A DNA stretch of 43,768 nt from an uncultured Collinsella sp. (GCA_900542175.1 UQNC01000012.1:1-43768); one strand, 5' to 3'. Positions 24,627 to 32,937 are shown, numbered from the stretch's first letter. The notes: generated by a model not told the origin, from the sequence alone. Translations and numbers: made by a program.

Positions 24627-26003
24627 ATGTGGGCATACGAGACGACGTTCTATCAGATCTATCCGCTGGGCTTTTGCGGGGCTCCGCGCGAAAACGCCGC
24701 GCCTGTTGCCGAGGATGAGCTCTTCCAAGCTGCCGGTACCGCGCCTAATCCCGATGCCCCCATCATGAAAATCGCCCAATGGGCCGATTACCTGCAGGAG
24801 TTCGGTATCGGTGCCGTGTTGATCAACCCTCCGCTTGAGTCCGATAGCCATGGCTACGATACGCGCAGCCTGCGCCATATCGACCGCCGCCTGGGTGGAG
24901 ATGCCGATTTTGCCGCCGTATGCGAGACACTGCACGCCCATGGCATCCGCGTGGTGCTCGATGCGGTCTTCAACCATGTGGGCCGTGGCTTTTGGGCCTT
25001 CCGCGATGTGCAGGAGCGCAAGTGGGATTCGCCCTACAAGGACTGGTTCCACATTAGCTTTGACGGCGAATCCTGCTATGGCGACGGCTTTTGGTACGAG
25101 GGCTGGGAGGGCCATTTTGAGCTCGTGAAGCTCAACCTGCAAAATCCTGCCGTAGTCGATTACCTGCTCGAGTCTGTGCGCCGTTGGGCCGATAACTTTG
25201 GCATCGACGGCCTGCGCCTGGACGTCGCCTACATGCTCGACCGCGACTTTATGCGCCGCCTGCACTCCTTTACCCGCGAGCTCAAGCCCGACTTTGTACT
25301 GATCGGCGAGACGCTCCACGGCGACTACAACCAGATCGTCAACGACGAGATGCTCGACTCCTGCACCAACTACGAGTGCTACAAGGGCCTGTATTCCAGC
25401 TTTAACTCAGTCAATATGTTCGAGATCGCCCATTCGCTGCATCGCCAGTTTGGCGGCGACCCGTGGTGCATCTACCGCGGTAAACACCTGCTGAGCTTTG
25501 TCGACAACCACGACGTACCGCGCCTGGCGAGCATTCTCACCGACAAGCGCTGTCTGCGTCCCGCCTATGCCATGCTGCTTGGTATGCCGGGCATTCCGTG
25601 CGTCTACTATGGCAGCGAGTGGGGGATTGCCGGCGAAAAGGGCGGACCCGATGGCGACTGGGCGCTGCGACCCGCACTCGACGAGCCCGCGCCTAACGAG
25701 CTGACAGGCTTTATTGCGCAGCTTGCACACCTGCGCTCGACAAACGATGCGGCGGCACGCGCTCTCAACTACGGCGCGTACCGTAACGTGGTGATTCAAA
25801 ACAAGCAGCTGCTGTTCGAGCGTGCCTGCGACGACGCCACGGTGCTCGTGGCGGTGAATGCCGTGGACGAGACCTATTCCTTTACAGCCGGCGAGCTCAA
25901 CGGGTCCTTTGTCGACCTGCTTGTCGACGACGCGCCCACGGTCGAGCTGGCGGGCACGCTTGAGCTTGCGCCCTATGAGGTGCGTTATCTGCTGAGGGTC
26001 TAG
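24627..26003 (+). CDS. GH13 alpha-amylase family enzyme, cyclomaltodextrinase-like
   Basis: A 458-residue intracellular glycosidase of the GH13 fold. Conserved regions: DAVFNHVG (112-119), GLRLDVA with nucleophile Asp199, IGETLHG with acid/base Glu228, and FVDNHD with Asp296 stabilising the transition state. The C-terminal ~70 residues look like the usual small beta domain (LVAVNAVDETYSF, LAPYEVRYL). No signal peptide, so it acts on imported maltodextrins or related sugars. It is shorter than typical cyclomaltodextrinases since the N-terminal beta domain is missing. GGGAGG precedes the ATG. The next gene begins four bases after the stop, so they are cotranscribed. Confidence 0.9.
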   Translation: MWAYETTFYQIYPLGFCGAPRENAAPVAEDELFQAAGTAPNPDAPIMKIAQWADYLQEFGIGAVLINPPLESDSHGYDTRSLRHIDRRLGGDADFAAVCETLHAHGIRVVLDAVFNHVGRGFWAFRDVQERKWDSPYKDWFHISFDGESCYGDGFWYEGWEGHFELVKLNLQNPAVVDYLLESVRRWADNFGIDGLRLDVAYMLDRDFMRRLHSFTRELKPDFVLIGETLHGDYNQIVNDEMLDSCTNYECYKGLYSSFNSVNMFEIAHSLHRQFGGDPWCIYRGKHLLSFVDNHDVPRLASILTDKRCLRPAYAMLLGMPGIPCVYYGSEWGIAGEKGGPDGDWALRPALDEPAPNELTGFIAQLAHLRSTNDAAARALNYGAYRNVVIQNKQLLFERACDDATVLVAVNAVDETYSFTAGELNGSFVDLLVDDAPTVELAGTLELAPYEVRYLLRV

Positions 26004-26006
26004 CCC

Positions 26007-26585
26007 ATGCCTGCGTCTGACGAGGACTATCAACATATTGAGCATGGGTTTGAGCCCGTGTTCGACCGGCACTCGCGCGTTTTGGTGCTCGGGTCGTTCC
26101 CCTCGGTGCTTTCGCGCGCCAATGCCTTTTACTATGGCAACCCTCAGAACCGCTTTTGGCGCGTGATAGCGGCATGCCTCGGTGCGCCTGTGCCACCCAA
26201 TGAGGGCGATCCTTTGGCGGACGGTACGCCGGCGACACTCGACGCCTCGATTGCCGCCAAGCGATTCATGCTCCTCGACGGCGGCGTAGCCCTGTGGGAT
26301 GTGATCGAGAGCTGCGATATCAAGGGCTCGAGTGACGCTAGTATTCGTAACGTCGTGCCGATCGATATCGGGCGTATTACCGCCGTGGCTCCGATCGAGG
26401 CGGTCGTCTGCAACGGCGGCACCGCGGGACGTCTCTACCACCGCTACCTTGAGTCTCTGACAGGCATCAAGGCGCAGGTCATGCCCTCAACGAGTCCCGC
26501 TAACGCGGCTTGGAGCCTTGATTGCCTCATCGCCTTCTGGGCCACTGCCGTCACCTGGCGCCCCCAACCTCATCACGATATTTAA
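26007..26585 (+). CDS. DNA-deoxyinosine glycosylase, uracil-DNA glycosylase superfamily
   Basis: A 192-residue repair protein that would remove hypoxanthine from DNA after adenine deamination. Seen are VLVLGSFPSVLSR, FYYGNPQNRFWRVI (active-site block of the MUG-like branch) and VMPSTSPANA at the C-terminal motif. The first GSFPS block substitutes for the GExPG of classical uracil glycosylases and is typical of the family annotated as deoxyinosine glycosylase. The start at 26007 is four bases past the GH13 stop, implying coupling. There is no obvious metabolic link between the two. Confidence 0.88.
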   Translation: MPASDEDYQHIEHGFEPVFDRHSRVLVLGSFPSVLSRANAFYYGNPQNRFWRVIAACLGAPVPPNEGDPLADGTPATLDASIAAKRFMLLDGGVALWDVIESCDIKGSSDASIRNVVPIDIGRITAVAPIEAVVCNGGTAGRLYHRYLESLTGIKAQVMPSTSPANAAWSLDCLIAFWATAVTWRPQPHHDI

Positions 26586-26653
26586 CCGAAACTGGAATTT
26601 CGGTCGGCTAGAGCGGGCTGTTGCATTCTAAACGACCGAAACTCCAGTTTCGG
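26586..26653. repeat. Large palindrome built from two smaller palindromes
   Basis: Arms 26586-26606 and 26633-26653 (21 bp, one mismatch) are inverted copies. Each arm itself contains a CCGAAACTGGA(A/G)TTTCGG palindrome. The centre is 26 nt. It follows the glycosylase stop codon directly. Without a T-run it is not a normal terminator and belongs with the other dispersed palindromes. Confidence 0.85.
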
Positions 26654-26763
26654 CTAAAACGCGGGTAGGGTGGGGCAGGGAGGAAATGCCGTTCACAGGG
26701 GATTTTCTACCGTTCGCATTGGAATTGTTGCTATGGTGGCATCGGTCGTGCAGACTGGAACAC

Positions 26764-26790
26764 GGAATGTTACCCACTTGGGGCATGACC
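26764..26790 (+). promoter_or_regulatory. RNA antiterminator site 1 (RAT)
   Basis: The stretch begins GGAATGTTAC and ends GGCATGACC, matching both halves of the BglG/LicT target consensus (GGATTGTTAC and GGCAAAACC) with few changes. A T-run (26812-26817) lies 20 bp later, but no good terminator stem was found for it. This copy may have lost its terminator or may assist the second one. Confidence 0.65.
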
Positions 26791-26817
26791 TGTTCTACTC
26801 ACAACCGCATCTTTTTT

Positions 26818-26901
26818 GGAATGTTACTCTCTGAGGCACGACCAAGCGTTCGCAGGCTTTGCGCCTTGCGATTGTTTGTTAAGCTTCAGAGAGTTTTTGT
26901 T
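26818..26901 (+). promoter_or_regulatory. RNA antiterminator site 2 with overlapping terminator
   Basis: RAT 26818-26843 begins GGAATGTTAC and ends GGCACGACC. ACTCTCTGAGGC at 26826-26837 pairs with GCTTCAGAGAGT at 26883-26894, followed by TTTTGTTT, forming a terminator. The terminator stem shares bases with the RAT, so only one can form. This is the standard switch for BglG/LicT proteins: the antiterminator binds the RAT and lets transcription enter the operon starting at 26964, here controlling its own gene too. Confidence 0.8.
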
Positions 26902-26963
26902 TCTAGCGATCGTATGAAGCGCGTTCTAAAAGATGCACCGGGAAAGGCTGGAAAGGGAACGGC

Positions 26964-27806
26964 ATGAAGGCAGTCCGCCGCATCAACAACAACGTGGCCG
27001 TGTGCCGGGACAACGTTGGCAACGAGCTCCTCGCCATGGGCAAAGGCATCGGCTTTGGCCAGCTGCCGCGCGAGCTTACGCTTGCCGAGGTCGAGCGCAC
27101 GTTCTACAACGTTGACGAGCGGTGCTTCAACGCGATCAACGATCTGCCGCAGGATGTGATGGAGTTCTCCATCTCCTGCGCGGACTACGTTCGCAATGAG
27201 CTGCCCTACGAGCTGAGCGCCAATCTCGCTTTTACCCTGGCCGACCACCTCTCGTTTGCTATCGACCGCGCAAAGAAGAACATGCAGGTGCGTATGCCGC
27301 TCGCCTATGACGTGGAGCAGATGTACCCGGCGGAGTACCGCCTGGGCAAGCATATCGCCCGCCGCGTGCAGAAGCAGTTTTGCGTCGCTTTGCCCAACAG
27401 CGAGGCGACAGGCATCGCCCTCAATATTATCAATGCGCGTCTGGGTGCGGCGACCGAGGCCGAGAAGGAACGCGAGCGCCAAGACGATAACATGCTCGAG
27501 GATGTTACCGAGATCATCGAGGATGACTTCGGCATCGACATCGACCGCAGTTCGTTTGCCTTCTCGCGCTACGCCACGCACATGCGCTATCTCTTTGAGC
27601 GCCTTCACTCCGGCGAGGTTCTCGACAGCAGCTGTGTAAACGGCTTCCGCGGCATCGAGGAGCAGTATCCGCGCGAGGCTGCGTGCGTCGCAAAGATCTC
27701 CCAGCATATCGAGGGCGAATGGGATGGGGCCGTCGTGAGCAACGACGAGCGCCTGTATCTGGTGGTCCATGTGAGTAGGCTCCGCATCAAAGGTACGGGA
27801 AGGTAG
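26964..27806 (+). CDS. BglG/LicT-type transcriptional antiterminator
   Basis: A 280-residue RNA-binding antiterminator with two PRD domains. The N-terminal CAT domain (~1-60) has VRRINNNVAVCRDN and ELLAMGKGIGFG. PRD1 has its first His in TLADHLSFAIDRAKKNM. At its second phosphorylation position, where the family normally has IALHxxN, it reads GIALNIINA, so His is replaced by Asn. PRD2 retains both: FSRYATHMRYL and ERLYLVVHVSRL. The protein binds RAT elements found in its own leader at 26764-26843. PTS phosphorylation of PRDs normally reports sugar and glucose status. It is followed by its EIIBC permease and GH1 enzyme, forming a beta-glucoside operon. The ATG at 26964 follows GGAAAGGGAACGGC. 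Confidence 0.92.
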   Translation: MKAVRRINNNVAVCRDNVGNELLAMGKGIGFGQLPRELTLAEVERTFYNVDERCFNAINDLPQDVMEFSISCADYVRNELPYELSANLAFTLADHLSFAIDRAKKNMQVRMPLAYDVEQMYPAEYRLGKHIARRVQKQFCVALPNSEATGIALNIINARLGAATEAEKERERQDDNMLEDVTEIIEDDFGIDIDRSSFAFSRYATHMRYLFERLHSGEVLDSSCVNGFRGIEEQYPREAACVAKISQHIEGEWDGAVVSNDERLYLVVHVSRLRIKGTGR

Positions 27807-27857
27807 CGCGTACAACGTGGCACGCTGCTGCTCCCAGCAACCGAAAAGGGTACGACA

Positions 27858-29255
27858 ATGGCTAAAGCAGAACGCTATGCCGAGCTCGCCAGCAAGGTAG
27901 TCGAATACGTTGGCGGCAAGGACAACATCGTCTTCTTCACGCATTGCGTGACGAGGCTTCGCTTCAACGTCAAGGACAAGAGCTTGGTCAAGGGCTCGGA
28001 CATCGAGAAGATCCGAGGCGTAATGGGTTGCCAGTGGGTAGGCGACCAATACCAGATCATCATCGGACAGTCCGTGTCCGACGCCTACAACCTGATCGTC
28101 AAGGAGACCGGCCTTGAGGGCAATGGGTCCGTTGACGAGGACATGGGCGACGCCCACAAGAAGAAGTTCAGCATCAACGCCGTCTTTGATGCCATCTCGG
28201 GCTCGATCACGCCGATCATCCCTGTGTTTATCGGTGCCGGCTTTATCAAGATCGCTGTGCTGCTGCTCACGCAGTTCGGCCTTCTTACCGCTGATAACAC
28301 CACCATCCAGGTGTTGACGTTCGTCGGCGACGCGGGCTTCTACTTCCTGCCTGTCTTTGTGGGCGCGTTTGCGGCTAAGAAGTTCGGCGCCAACATGGCG
28401 CTCGGCATGATGATGGGCGCCATCTTTATTCACCCGTCCTTTATCTCCGCGGTAACGGACGGCACGGCGCTCAGCGTCTACGGTATCCCTGTCTATGCCA
28501 CGACGTATTCGAGCTCCGTGGTGCCGGCGCTTCTCACCGTTTGGGTCATGTCCTATGTCGAGAAGTTCTTTGCCAAGCACTCGCCCGATTCGATCCGTTC
28601 TATCACCGAGCCGTTCTTTACGCTGCTCGTTATACTGCCGCTCGCTCTCTGCGTGCTCGGTCCCGTTGGCGCCTTTGTGGGTACGTACCTCTCCGAGGCT
28701 ATCATGTGGCTCTACAACACTACCGGTTTCTTTGGCATCGCCGTGCTCTCTGCGATCTTCCCGTGGATTGTTATGACTGGCATGCACACCGCCCTTGCGC
28801 CCTATCTTGTTAACGCCATGGCTACCGTCGGCTACGACCCCATCATCTGCACGGCCAACGTCGTTGCCAATATCGACCAGGGTGCCGCGTGCGCTGCCGT
28901 AGCCTTCAAGACCAAGCACGACGAGAATCTGCGTTCCGTCGCCTCCGCTTGCGCCGTCACGGCTATCGTGGGCGGTGTGACCGAGCCCGGTATGTTCGGC
29001 GTCAACCTTAAGCTCAAGACGCCTATGTACGGCGCTATGATCGGCTCCTTCTTTGGTGCCCTCGTTGCCGGCTTTGGCCATGCCTACCTCTACTCCATGA
29101 TTGGTTCCGGAGGTCTCTTTGCCCTTCCCGCATACCTGGGTGGCGACAACCCGTTTGCCAGCATGGCCTGGATGGCTGCCGGTCTTGTTGTTGGTGCCAT
29201 CGTGACCTTTATCGCCACCTACATCCTCTACAAGCCCGAGGATGCCGAGGCGTAA
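27858..29255 (+). CDS. PTS beta-glucoside EIIBC permease without EIIA domain
   Basis: A 465-residue permease that takes up and phosphorylates beta-glucosides. EIIB is at ~1-90 with phosphocysteine in FFTHCVTRLRFNVKD. EIIC starts near 105 with about nine helices (SGSITPIIPVFIGAGFIKI, MMMGAIFIHPSF and GGVTEPGMFGV, the glutamate-containing sugar block). BglP/BglF proteins usually carry a C-terminal EIIA; here the protein stops after the last helix. The missing phosphate donor could be the EIIA at 13.3 kb. It sits 51 bp downstream of the antiterminator gene and 48 bp upstream of the GH1 gene. Confidence 0.93.
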   Translation: MAKAERYAELASKVVEYVGGKDNIVFFTHCVTRLRFNVKDKSLVKGSDIEKIRGVMGCQWVGDQYQIIIGQSVSDAYNLIVKETGLEGNGSVDEDMGDAHKKKFSINAVFDAISGSITPIIPVFIGAGFIKIAVLLLTQFGLLTADNTTIQVLTFVGDAGFYFLPVFVGAFAAKKFGANMALGMMMGAIFIHPSFISAVTDGTALSVYGIPVYATTYSSSVVPALLTVWVMSYVEKFFAKHSPDSIRSITEPFFTLLVILPLALCVLGPVGAFVGTYLSEAIMWLYNTTGFFGIAVLSAIFPWIVMTGMHTALAPYLVNAMATVGYDPIICTANVVANIDQGAACAAVAFKTKHDENLRSVASACAVTAIVGGVTEPGMFGVNLKLKTPMYGAMIGSFFGALVAGFGHAYLYSMIGSGGLFALPAYLGGDNPFASMAWMAAGLVVGAIVTFIATYILYKPEDAEA

Positions 29256-29303
29256 TCGTCGATTGTTCCAATCAGTTGTCCAATTTTTAGATAGGAGATA
29301 AGC

Positions 29304-30707
29304 ATGTCTTTCCCTGAGAACTTCCTGTGGGGTGGCGCTACCGCTGCTAACCAGTGCGAGGGTGCCTACCTCACCGACGGCAAGGGCCTCAGTACCGCCG
29401 ACGTTATGACCGCGGGCGACAAGGATACGCCGCGCCGCATCACCGACGGCTGCCTGCCTGGCGAGAACTACCCGAGCCATGTGGCCATCGACCACTATGG
29501 TCACTTCAAGGAGGATATAGCCCTCTTTGGCGAGATGGGCTTCAAGACCTATCGCATGTCCATCAATTGGGCGCGCATCTTCCCCAACGGCGACGATGAT
29601 GAGCCTAACGAGGCCGGTCTTGCCCACTATGACGCTGTCTTTGACGAGTGCCATAAGTACGGTATCGAGCCCTTGGTGACGCTCTCCCACTACGAGACGC
29701 CGCTCGGCCTGCAGAAGTACGGCTCGTGGGAGAACCGCAAGGTCATCAATTTCTACCTCAACTACGTCAAGACCGTCTTTACGCGCTACAGGGGCAAGGT
29801 TAAGTACTGGCTCACCTTCAACGAGATTAACTGCATGTCGATGAGCCCGTGGATGGCCGGCGGCATTGCCCCCGATGCGAGCGAGCAGGTCCGCATGACG
29901 GCCGCCTACCACCAGTTTCTGGCGAGCGCCCAGGCGGTGCAGCTGGCGCACGAGATTGACCCGGAGAACAAGGTTGGCATGATGTACGGTGGCATGTTCA
30001 GCTATCCCAATAGCTGTGATCCGGCCGACGTCAAGGCCAACGAGGAGTTCATGCGCACCAACCTGTTCTACCCGGACGTGATGTGTCGTGGCTACTATCC
30101 CGCCTACAAACTCAAGGAGTTCGAGCGCCGCGGGATCGTCCTGCCCGAGGAGCTGGGCGACAAGGAAATCCTGCGCGCCGGCACGGTAGACTTCCTCTCG
30201 TACAGCTATTACTTCACCATGGTGTGCGGTAAGAAGACCAACGCCATGGCGCTCGACTGCGGCAGCGTCGTGACGGGCTATACCAACCCCTATGTTGAGC
30301 AGACCCCCTGGGGCTGGAGCATCGACCCGTACGGTCTGCGCTACTCGCTCAACCTCTTCTACGACCGCTATCAGATTCCGCTGATGATCGTGGAGAACGG
30401 TCTGGGCACGTATGACAAGGTCGAAGAGGACGGCTCGATTCACGACCCGTATCGCATCGACTACCTGCGTGCCCATATCAAGGCCATGAAGGAGGCTGTC
30501 GAGATCGACGGCGTCGACCTGATGGGCTACACGCCGTGGGGCTGCATCGATATCGTCTCGGCCGGTACCGGCGAGATGAAGAAGCGTTACGGTTTCATCT
30601 ACGTGGACGCCGACGACGAGTGCAAGGGCTCGCTCGCACGTAGCCGCAAGGATAGCTTCTTCTGGTACAAAAAGGTTATTGCCAGCAACGGCGAGGACCT
30701 GGACTAG
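29304..30707 (+). CDS. 6-phospho-beta-glucosidase, GH1 family
   Basis: A 467-residue GH1 enzyme that hydrolyses 6-phospho-beta-glucosides made by the upstream permease (arbutin, cellobiose or similar). The N-terminal signature FLWGGATAANQCEGAY is classical. Acid/base Glu174 is in TFNEIN and nucleophile Glu364 in IVENGLGTYDK. The DMAVDLM-like end of BglA relatives is present as GYTPWGCIDIVSAGTGEM. TAGGAG precedes the ATG at 29304. It is the last gene of the operon; a terminator follows at 30715. Confidence 0.95.
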   Translation: MSFPENFLWGGATAANQCEGAYLTDGKGLSTADVMTAGDKDTPRRITDGCLPGENYPSHVAIDHYGHFKEDIALFGEMGFKTYRMSINWARIFPNGDDDEPNEAGLAHYDAVFDECHKYGIEPLVTLSHYETPLGLQKYGSWENRKVINFYLNYVKTVFTRYRGKVKYWLTFNEINCMSMSPWMAGGIAPDASEQVRMTAAYHQFLASAQAVQLAHEIDPENKVGMMYGGMFSYPNSCDPADVKANEEFMRTNLFYPDVMCRGYYPAYKLKEFERRGIVLPEELGDKEILRAGTVDFLSYSYYFTMVCGKKTNAMALDCGSVVTGYTNPYVEQTPWGWSIDPYGLRYSLNLFYDRYQIPLMIVENGLGTYDKVEEDGSIHDPYRIDYLRAHIKAMKEAVEIDGVDLMGYTPWGCIDIVSAGTGEMKKRYGFIYVDADDECKGSLARSRKDSFFWYKKVIASNGEDLD

Positions 30708-30714
30708 CTTTCGG

Positions 30715-30743
30715 ACGGGGTCGCAATCCTGCGGCCCCGTTTT
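30715..30743 (+). terminator. Terminator of the beta-glucoside operon
   Basis: ACGGGGTCGCA (30715-30725) pairs with TGCGGCCCCGT (30730-30740) with one G.U pair, followed by TTTT. It lies eight bases after the GH1 stop. Confidence 0.85.
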
Positions 30744-30852
30744 GCCCCATTAAAGGCCTTAGCCTGTGCGCCGTGCGCAGCGCGGCCCGAAACCCGTGAG
30801 GGCCGGCGCCTCTAAACGCATAACGGAAATCCAAGGGCTATACCCTAAGAGC

Positions 30853-30877
30853 AAACCACCCCTTTTAGGGGTGGTTT
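30853..30877. terminator. Bidirectional terminator
   Basis: AAACCACCCCT (30853-30863) and AGGGGTGGTTT (30867-30877) form an 11-bp stem with a 3-nt loop. It suits the minus-strand gene ending at 30865, whose last codons lie within it. Confidence 0.7.
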
Positions 30878-31551
30878 TGATGCGCGGCCACTAGGTGCCA
30901 GAGCGGGGCGGGGGGCGCAGGCTTGGCCATGACGGCGCCGTCGCTGTCAAAGGCGCTCACGTCGGCGCCGCCGAGCTGCTGTGCCCGTTTGACCGAGCAT
31001 CCCATGCGCACGGCACCCACGAGTTTGTCGATGGCCTCGGAGAATGGCCTGCGCAGGGCGCCCATGCGGGGCGACCCGCAGAGCTTTGCCGATAGTCCGC
31101 CCATCGCGAGCACGGTGGCTCCGCCCCAGAGTATGTTGCCCGTTTGGGCGTTCCTCTGTAGCCTTGCGAGCACGCCGCGCGCTGCCTCGGGATCCGTGCC
31201 GTCGGTTTCGACGATCGCATAGAGCCGCGTGCCGTGTTGTGCAATAGCGCTAAGTGCGGAGAGCCTGGTGGCATCGAGGGCCTCTGCGGTGTTCGACCCG
31301 CCTTGCCTGATCGCCAAGACAATGGCGTCAAACGTCCCGGTCGGGTGCCCTTCTGCTAGTTTCATCGACTCAAACGAGGGCAGTTTCGTGTCCGAGATTC
31401 TGGCGTAGGCGGTATATGCGTCCTTAAAGTCCTCAAGCAAAAAGACGAGTCCGGGATCAGCATCGAAAAATGTGAGCGCGATGCTCTCCGGCGTCGAGGG
31501 CGTCTCGGCATCGAGCTCCTCCTGGTTTTCGTGCGCGCGATCGGGCGACAT
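30865..31551 (-). CDS. Uncharacterised protein, possibly flavodoxin/FMN-reductase-like
   Basis: A 228-residue soluble protein. The middle (GTFDAIVLAIRQGGSNTAEALDATRLSALS..., described only in part) has a Rossmann-like rhythm, and RLYAIVETDGTDPEAARGVL suggests a second beta-alpha unit. The later GNILWGGATVLAMGGLSAKL and a Pro/Arg turn resemble flavodoxin-like NAD(P)H oxidoreductases from Coriobacteriia, but no catalytic motif is clear. The start at 31551 has GAAGGA. It is divergent from the aminotransferase gene and stands alone. Function not assigned. Confidence 0.6.
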   Translation of the reverse strand: MSPDRAHENQEELDAETPSTPESIALTFFDADPGLVFLLEDFKDAYTAYARISDTKLPSFESMKLAEGHPTGTFDAIVLAIRQGGSNTAEALDATRLSALSAIAQHGTRLYAIVETDGTDPEAARGVLARLQRNAQTGNILWGGATVLAMGGLSAKLCGSPRMGALRRPFSEAIDKLVGAVRMGCSVKRAQQLGGADVSAFDSDGAVMAKPAPPAPLWHLVAAHQNHP

Positions 31552-31656
31552 GGTTCCTTCTTTCTGGTCGATGGCCTCTACAGTACAACGTTACAACAAG
31601 GTTTCGGCGCTCTCGCGGCGCTATCCTTATGCAATCAAGCACTTGAGAGGAGATCC

Positions 31657-32793
31657 ATGCGTCTGCCCATGAACACATCGCTCGCCGGCCTCAAGCCCTC
31701 CGGCATCCGCCGGATCAATGCGCTCGCCGCTCAGCACCCGGGGTGCATCGCGCTCGCGCTTGGCGAGCCCGATTTTCCCACGCCCGATGTGATTGGCGCC
31801 GAGGTGACTGCCTCGCTGGGCCGCGGTGACACGCACTATCCGCCCAACAACGGTCGCCCCGCCCTGCGCGAGGCGCTGTCCGCTTACATGGGCGACGCGG
31901 GTCTTACGTTTTCTGCCGACGAGGTCATTCTGACCGACGGCGCAACCGAGGCCCTGTCGGCAACATTCATGGCTATGCTCAACCCCGGTGACGAGGTCAT
32001 TATCCCCACACCGGCCTTTGGCCTGTACGAGAGCATCGTCGTGGCCAACCACGCCAAGGCGGTCTTTTTGGATACGGAGCCAGCACAATTCCAGATCAAT
32101 GAGGAGGCGCTTCGTGCTTGCGTGACGCCGGCGACCAAAGCCATCGTCATTTGCTCGCCCAACAATCCCACGGGCTGTATCCTCAACGCGGCTTCGCTCG
32201 ACGCCGTGGCGCACGTGGCGGAGCGGACGGGCATCTACGTGGTCTGCGACGACGTCTACAACCGCCTGGTCTATGTGGATGGCTACGAGCGCTTTGCCCA
32301 GCGCCACCCGGAGTTGCGTGATCAGACGGTGGTCATCGAGAGCTTTTCCAAACCCTGGGCCATGACCGGCTGGCGCTTGGGCTGGCTCGCAGCCGCAGCC
32401 CCCGTCATCGCCGAGATCGCAAAAGCTCACCAATACTTAGTATCGAGTGCCGTCTCCTTCGAAATGGACGCCGCAGCCAGAGCCCTCACCGTCGACCCAA
32501 CCCCCATGCTCGAAGTCTACCGAGCCCGCCGCGAGCGCGTACTCGCAGCCTTAGACGCCATGGGCCTCGACGCAGTAGAACCAGCAGGAGCCTTCTACGC
32601 CTTCCCCAGCATCAAACAGTACGGCCTAACAAGCGAAGATTTCTGCATCAAAGCCATCAAAGAAGCAAACGTAGCCCTAGTCCCAGGCGACTGTTTCGGC
32701 TGCGAAGGCCACATCCGCCTAAGCTACTGCGTCTCCGACAAAGACCTAGACGAAGGCCTAAATCGCCTGTCCGCCTTCATTTCGACTTTGTAG
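31657..32793 (+). CDS. Class I/II PLP-dependent aminotransferase
   Basis: A 378-residue aminotransferase of the AspC/AraT fold. It has the substrate-binding start LALGEPDFPTPD, cofactor-binding TDGATEALSATF, PNNPTG (169-173) and CDDVYNRLVY. The PLP lysine is Lys232 in ESFSKPWAMTGWRLGW, and the C-terminal Arg is in HIRLSYC. Aspartate, aromatic or another amino acid could be the donor. The start at 31657 has AGAGGAG. From about residue 249 (nt 32403) the codon choice shifts from G/C-ending to A-ending codons. The gene stands just upstream of the rplJ promoter region, where other bacteria often have rplK-rplA. Confidence 0.88.
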   Translation: MRLPMNTSLAGLKPSGIRRINALAAQHPGCIALALGEPDFPTPDVIGAEVTASLGRGDTHYPPNNGRPALREALSAYMGDAGLTFSADEVILTDGATEALSATFMAMLNPGDEVIIPTPAFGLYESIVVANHAKAVFLDTEPAQFQINEEALRACVTPATKAIVICSPNNPTGCILNAASLDAVAHVAERTGIYVVCDDVYNRLVYVDGYERFAQRHPELRDQTVVIESFSKPWAMTGWRLGWLAAAAPVIAEIAKAHQYLVSSAVSFEMDAAARALTVDPTPMLEVYRARRERVLAALDAMGLDAVEPAGAFYAFPSIKQYGLTSEDFCIKAIKEANVALVPGDCFGCEGHIRLSYCVSDKDLDEGLNRLSAFISTL

Positions 32794-32862
32794 TCCTCAG
32801 GGATGCAACACATCAGCCCACCGACATAAGGGTTATGCGTGGGGCGCGTCGCTCAACGGACA

Positions 32863-32931
32863 CGAGGATTCGCAGCAAAGGCAACGTAGCTCCGGCCGGG
32901 AGCGTATGCAGGGTTTGTGTACGAATCCTCG
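32863..32931. other. Long nested stem-loop upstream of the rplJ promoter
   Basis: CGAGGATTCG (32863-32872) and CGAATCCTCG (32922-32931) enclose GCAAA/TTTGT and an inner GCTCC-GGCCG-GGAGC hairpin (32889-32903). No T-run follows. It could be a repeat or structured RNA at the end of the aminotransferase message. Confidence 0.55.
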
Positions 32932-32937
32932 CGCCCG

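Noticed and set aside
26791..26817. Terminator stem belonging to RAT1
   Set aside because: A T-run is present, but I could not pair the preceding bases into a stable stem.
26886..30476. 1196-residue minus-strand ORF opposite the beta-glucoside operon
   Set aside because: It lies opposite three well-identified genes with complete motifs; low-complexity His/Arg/Asp-rich shadow.
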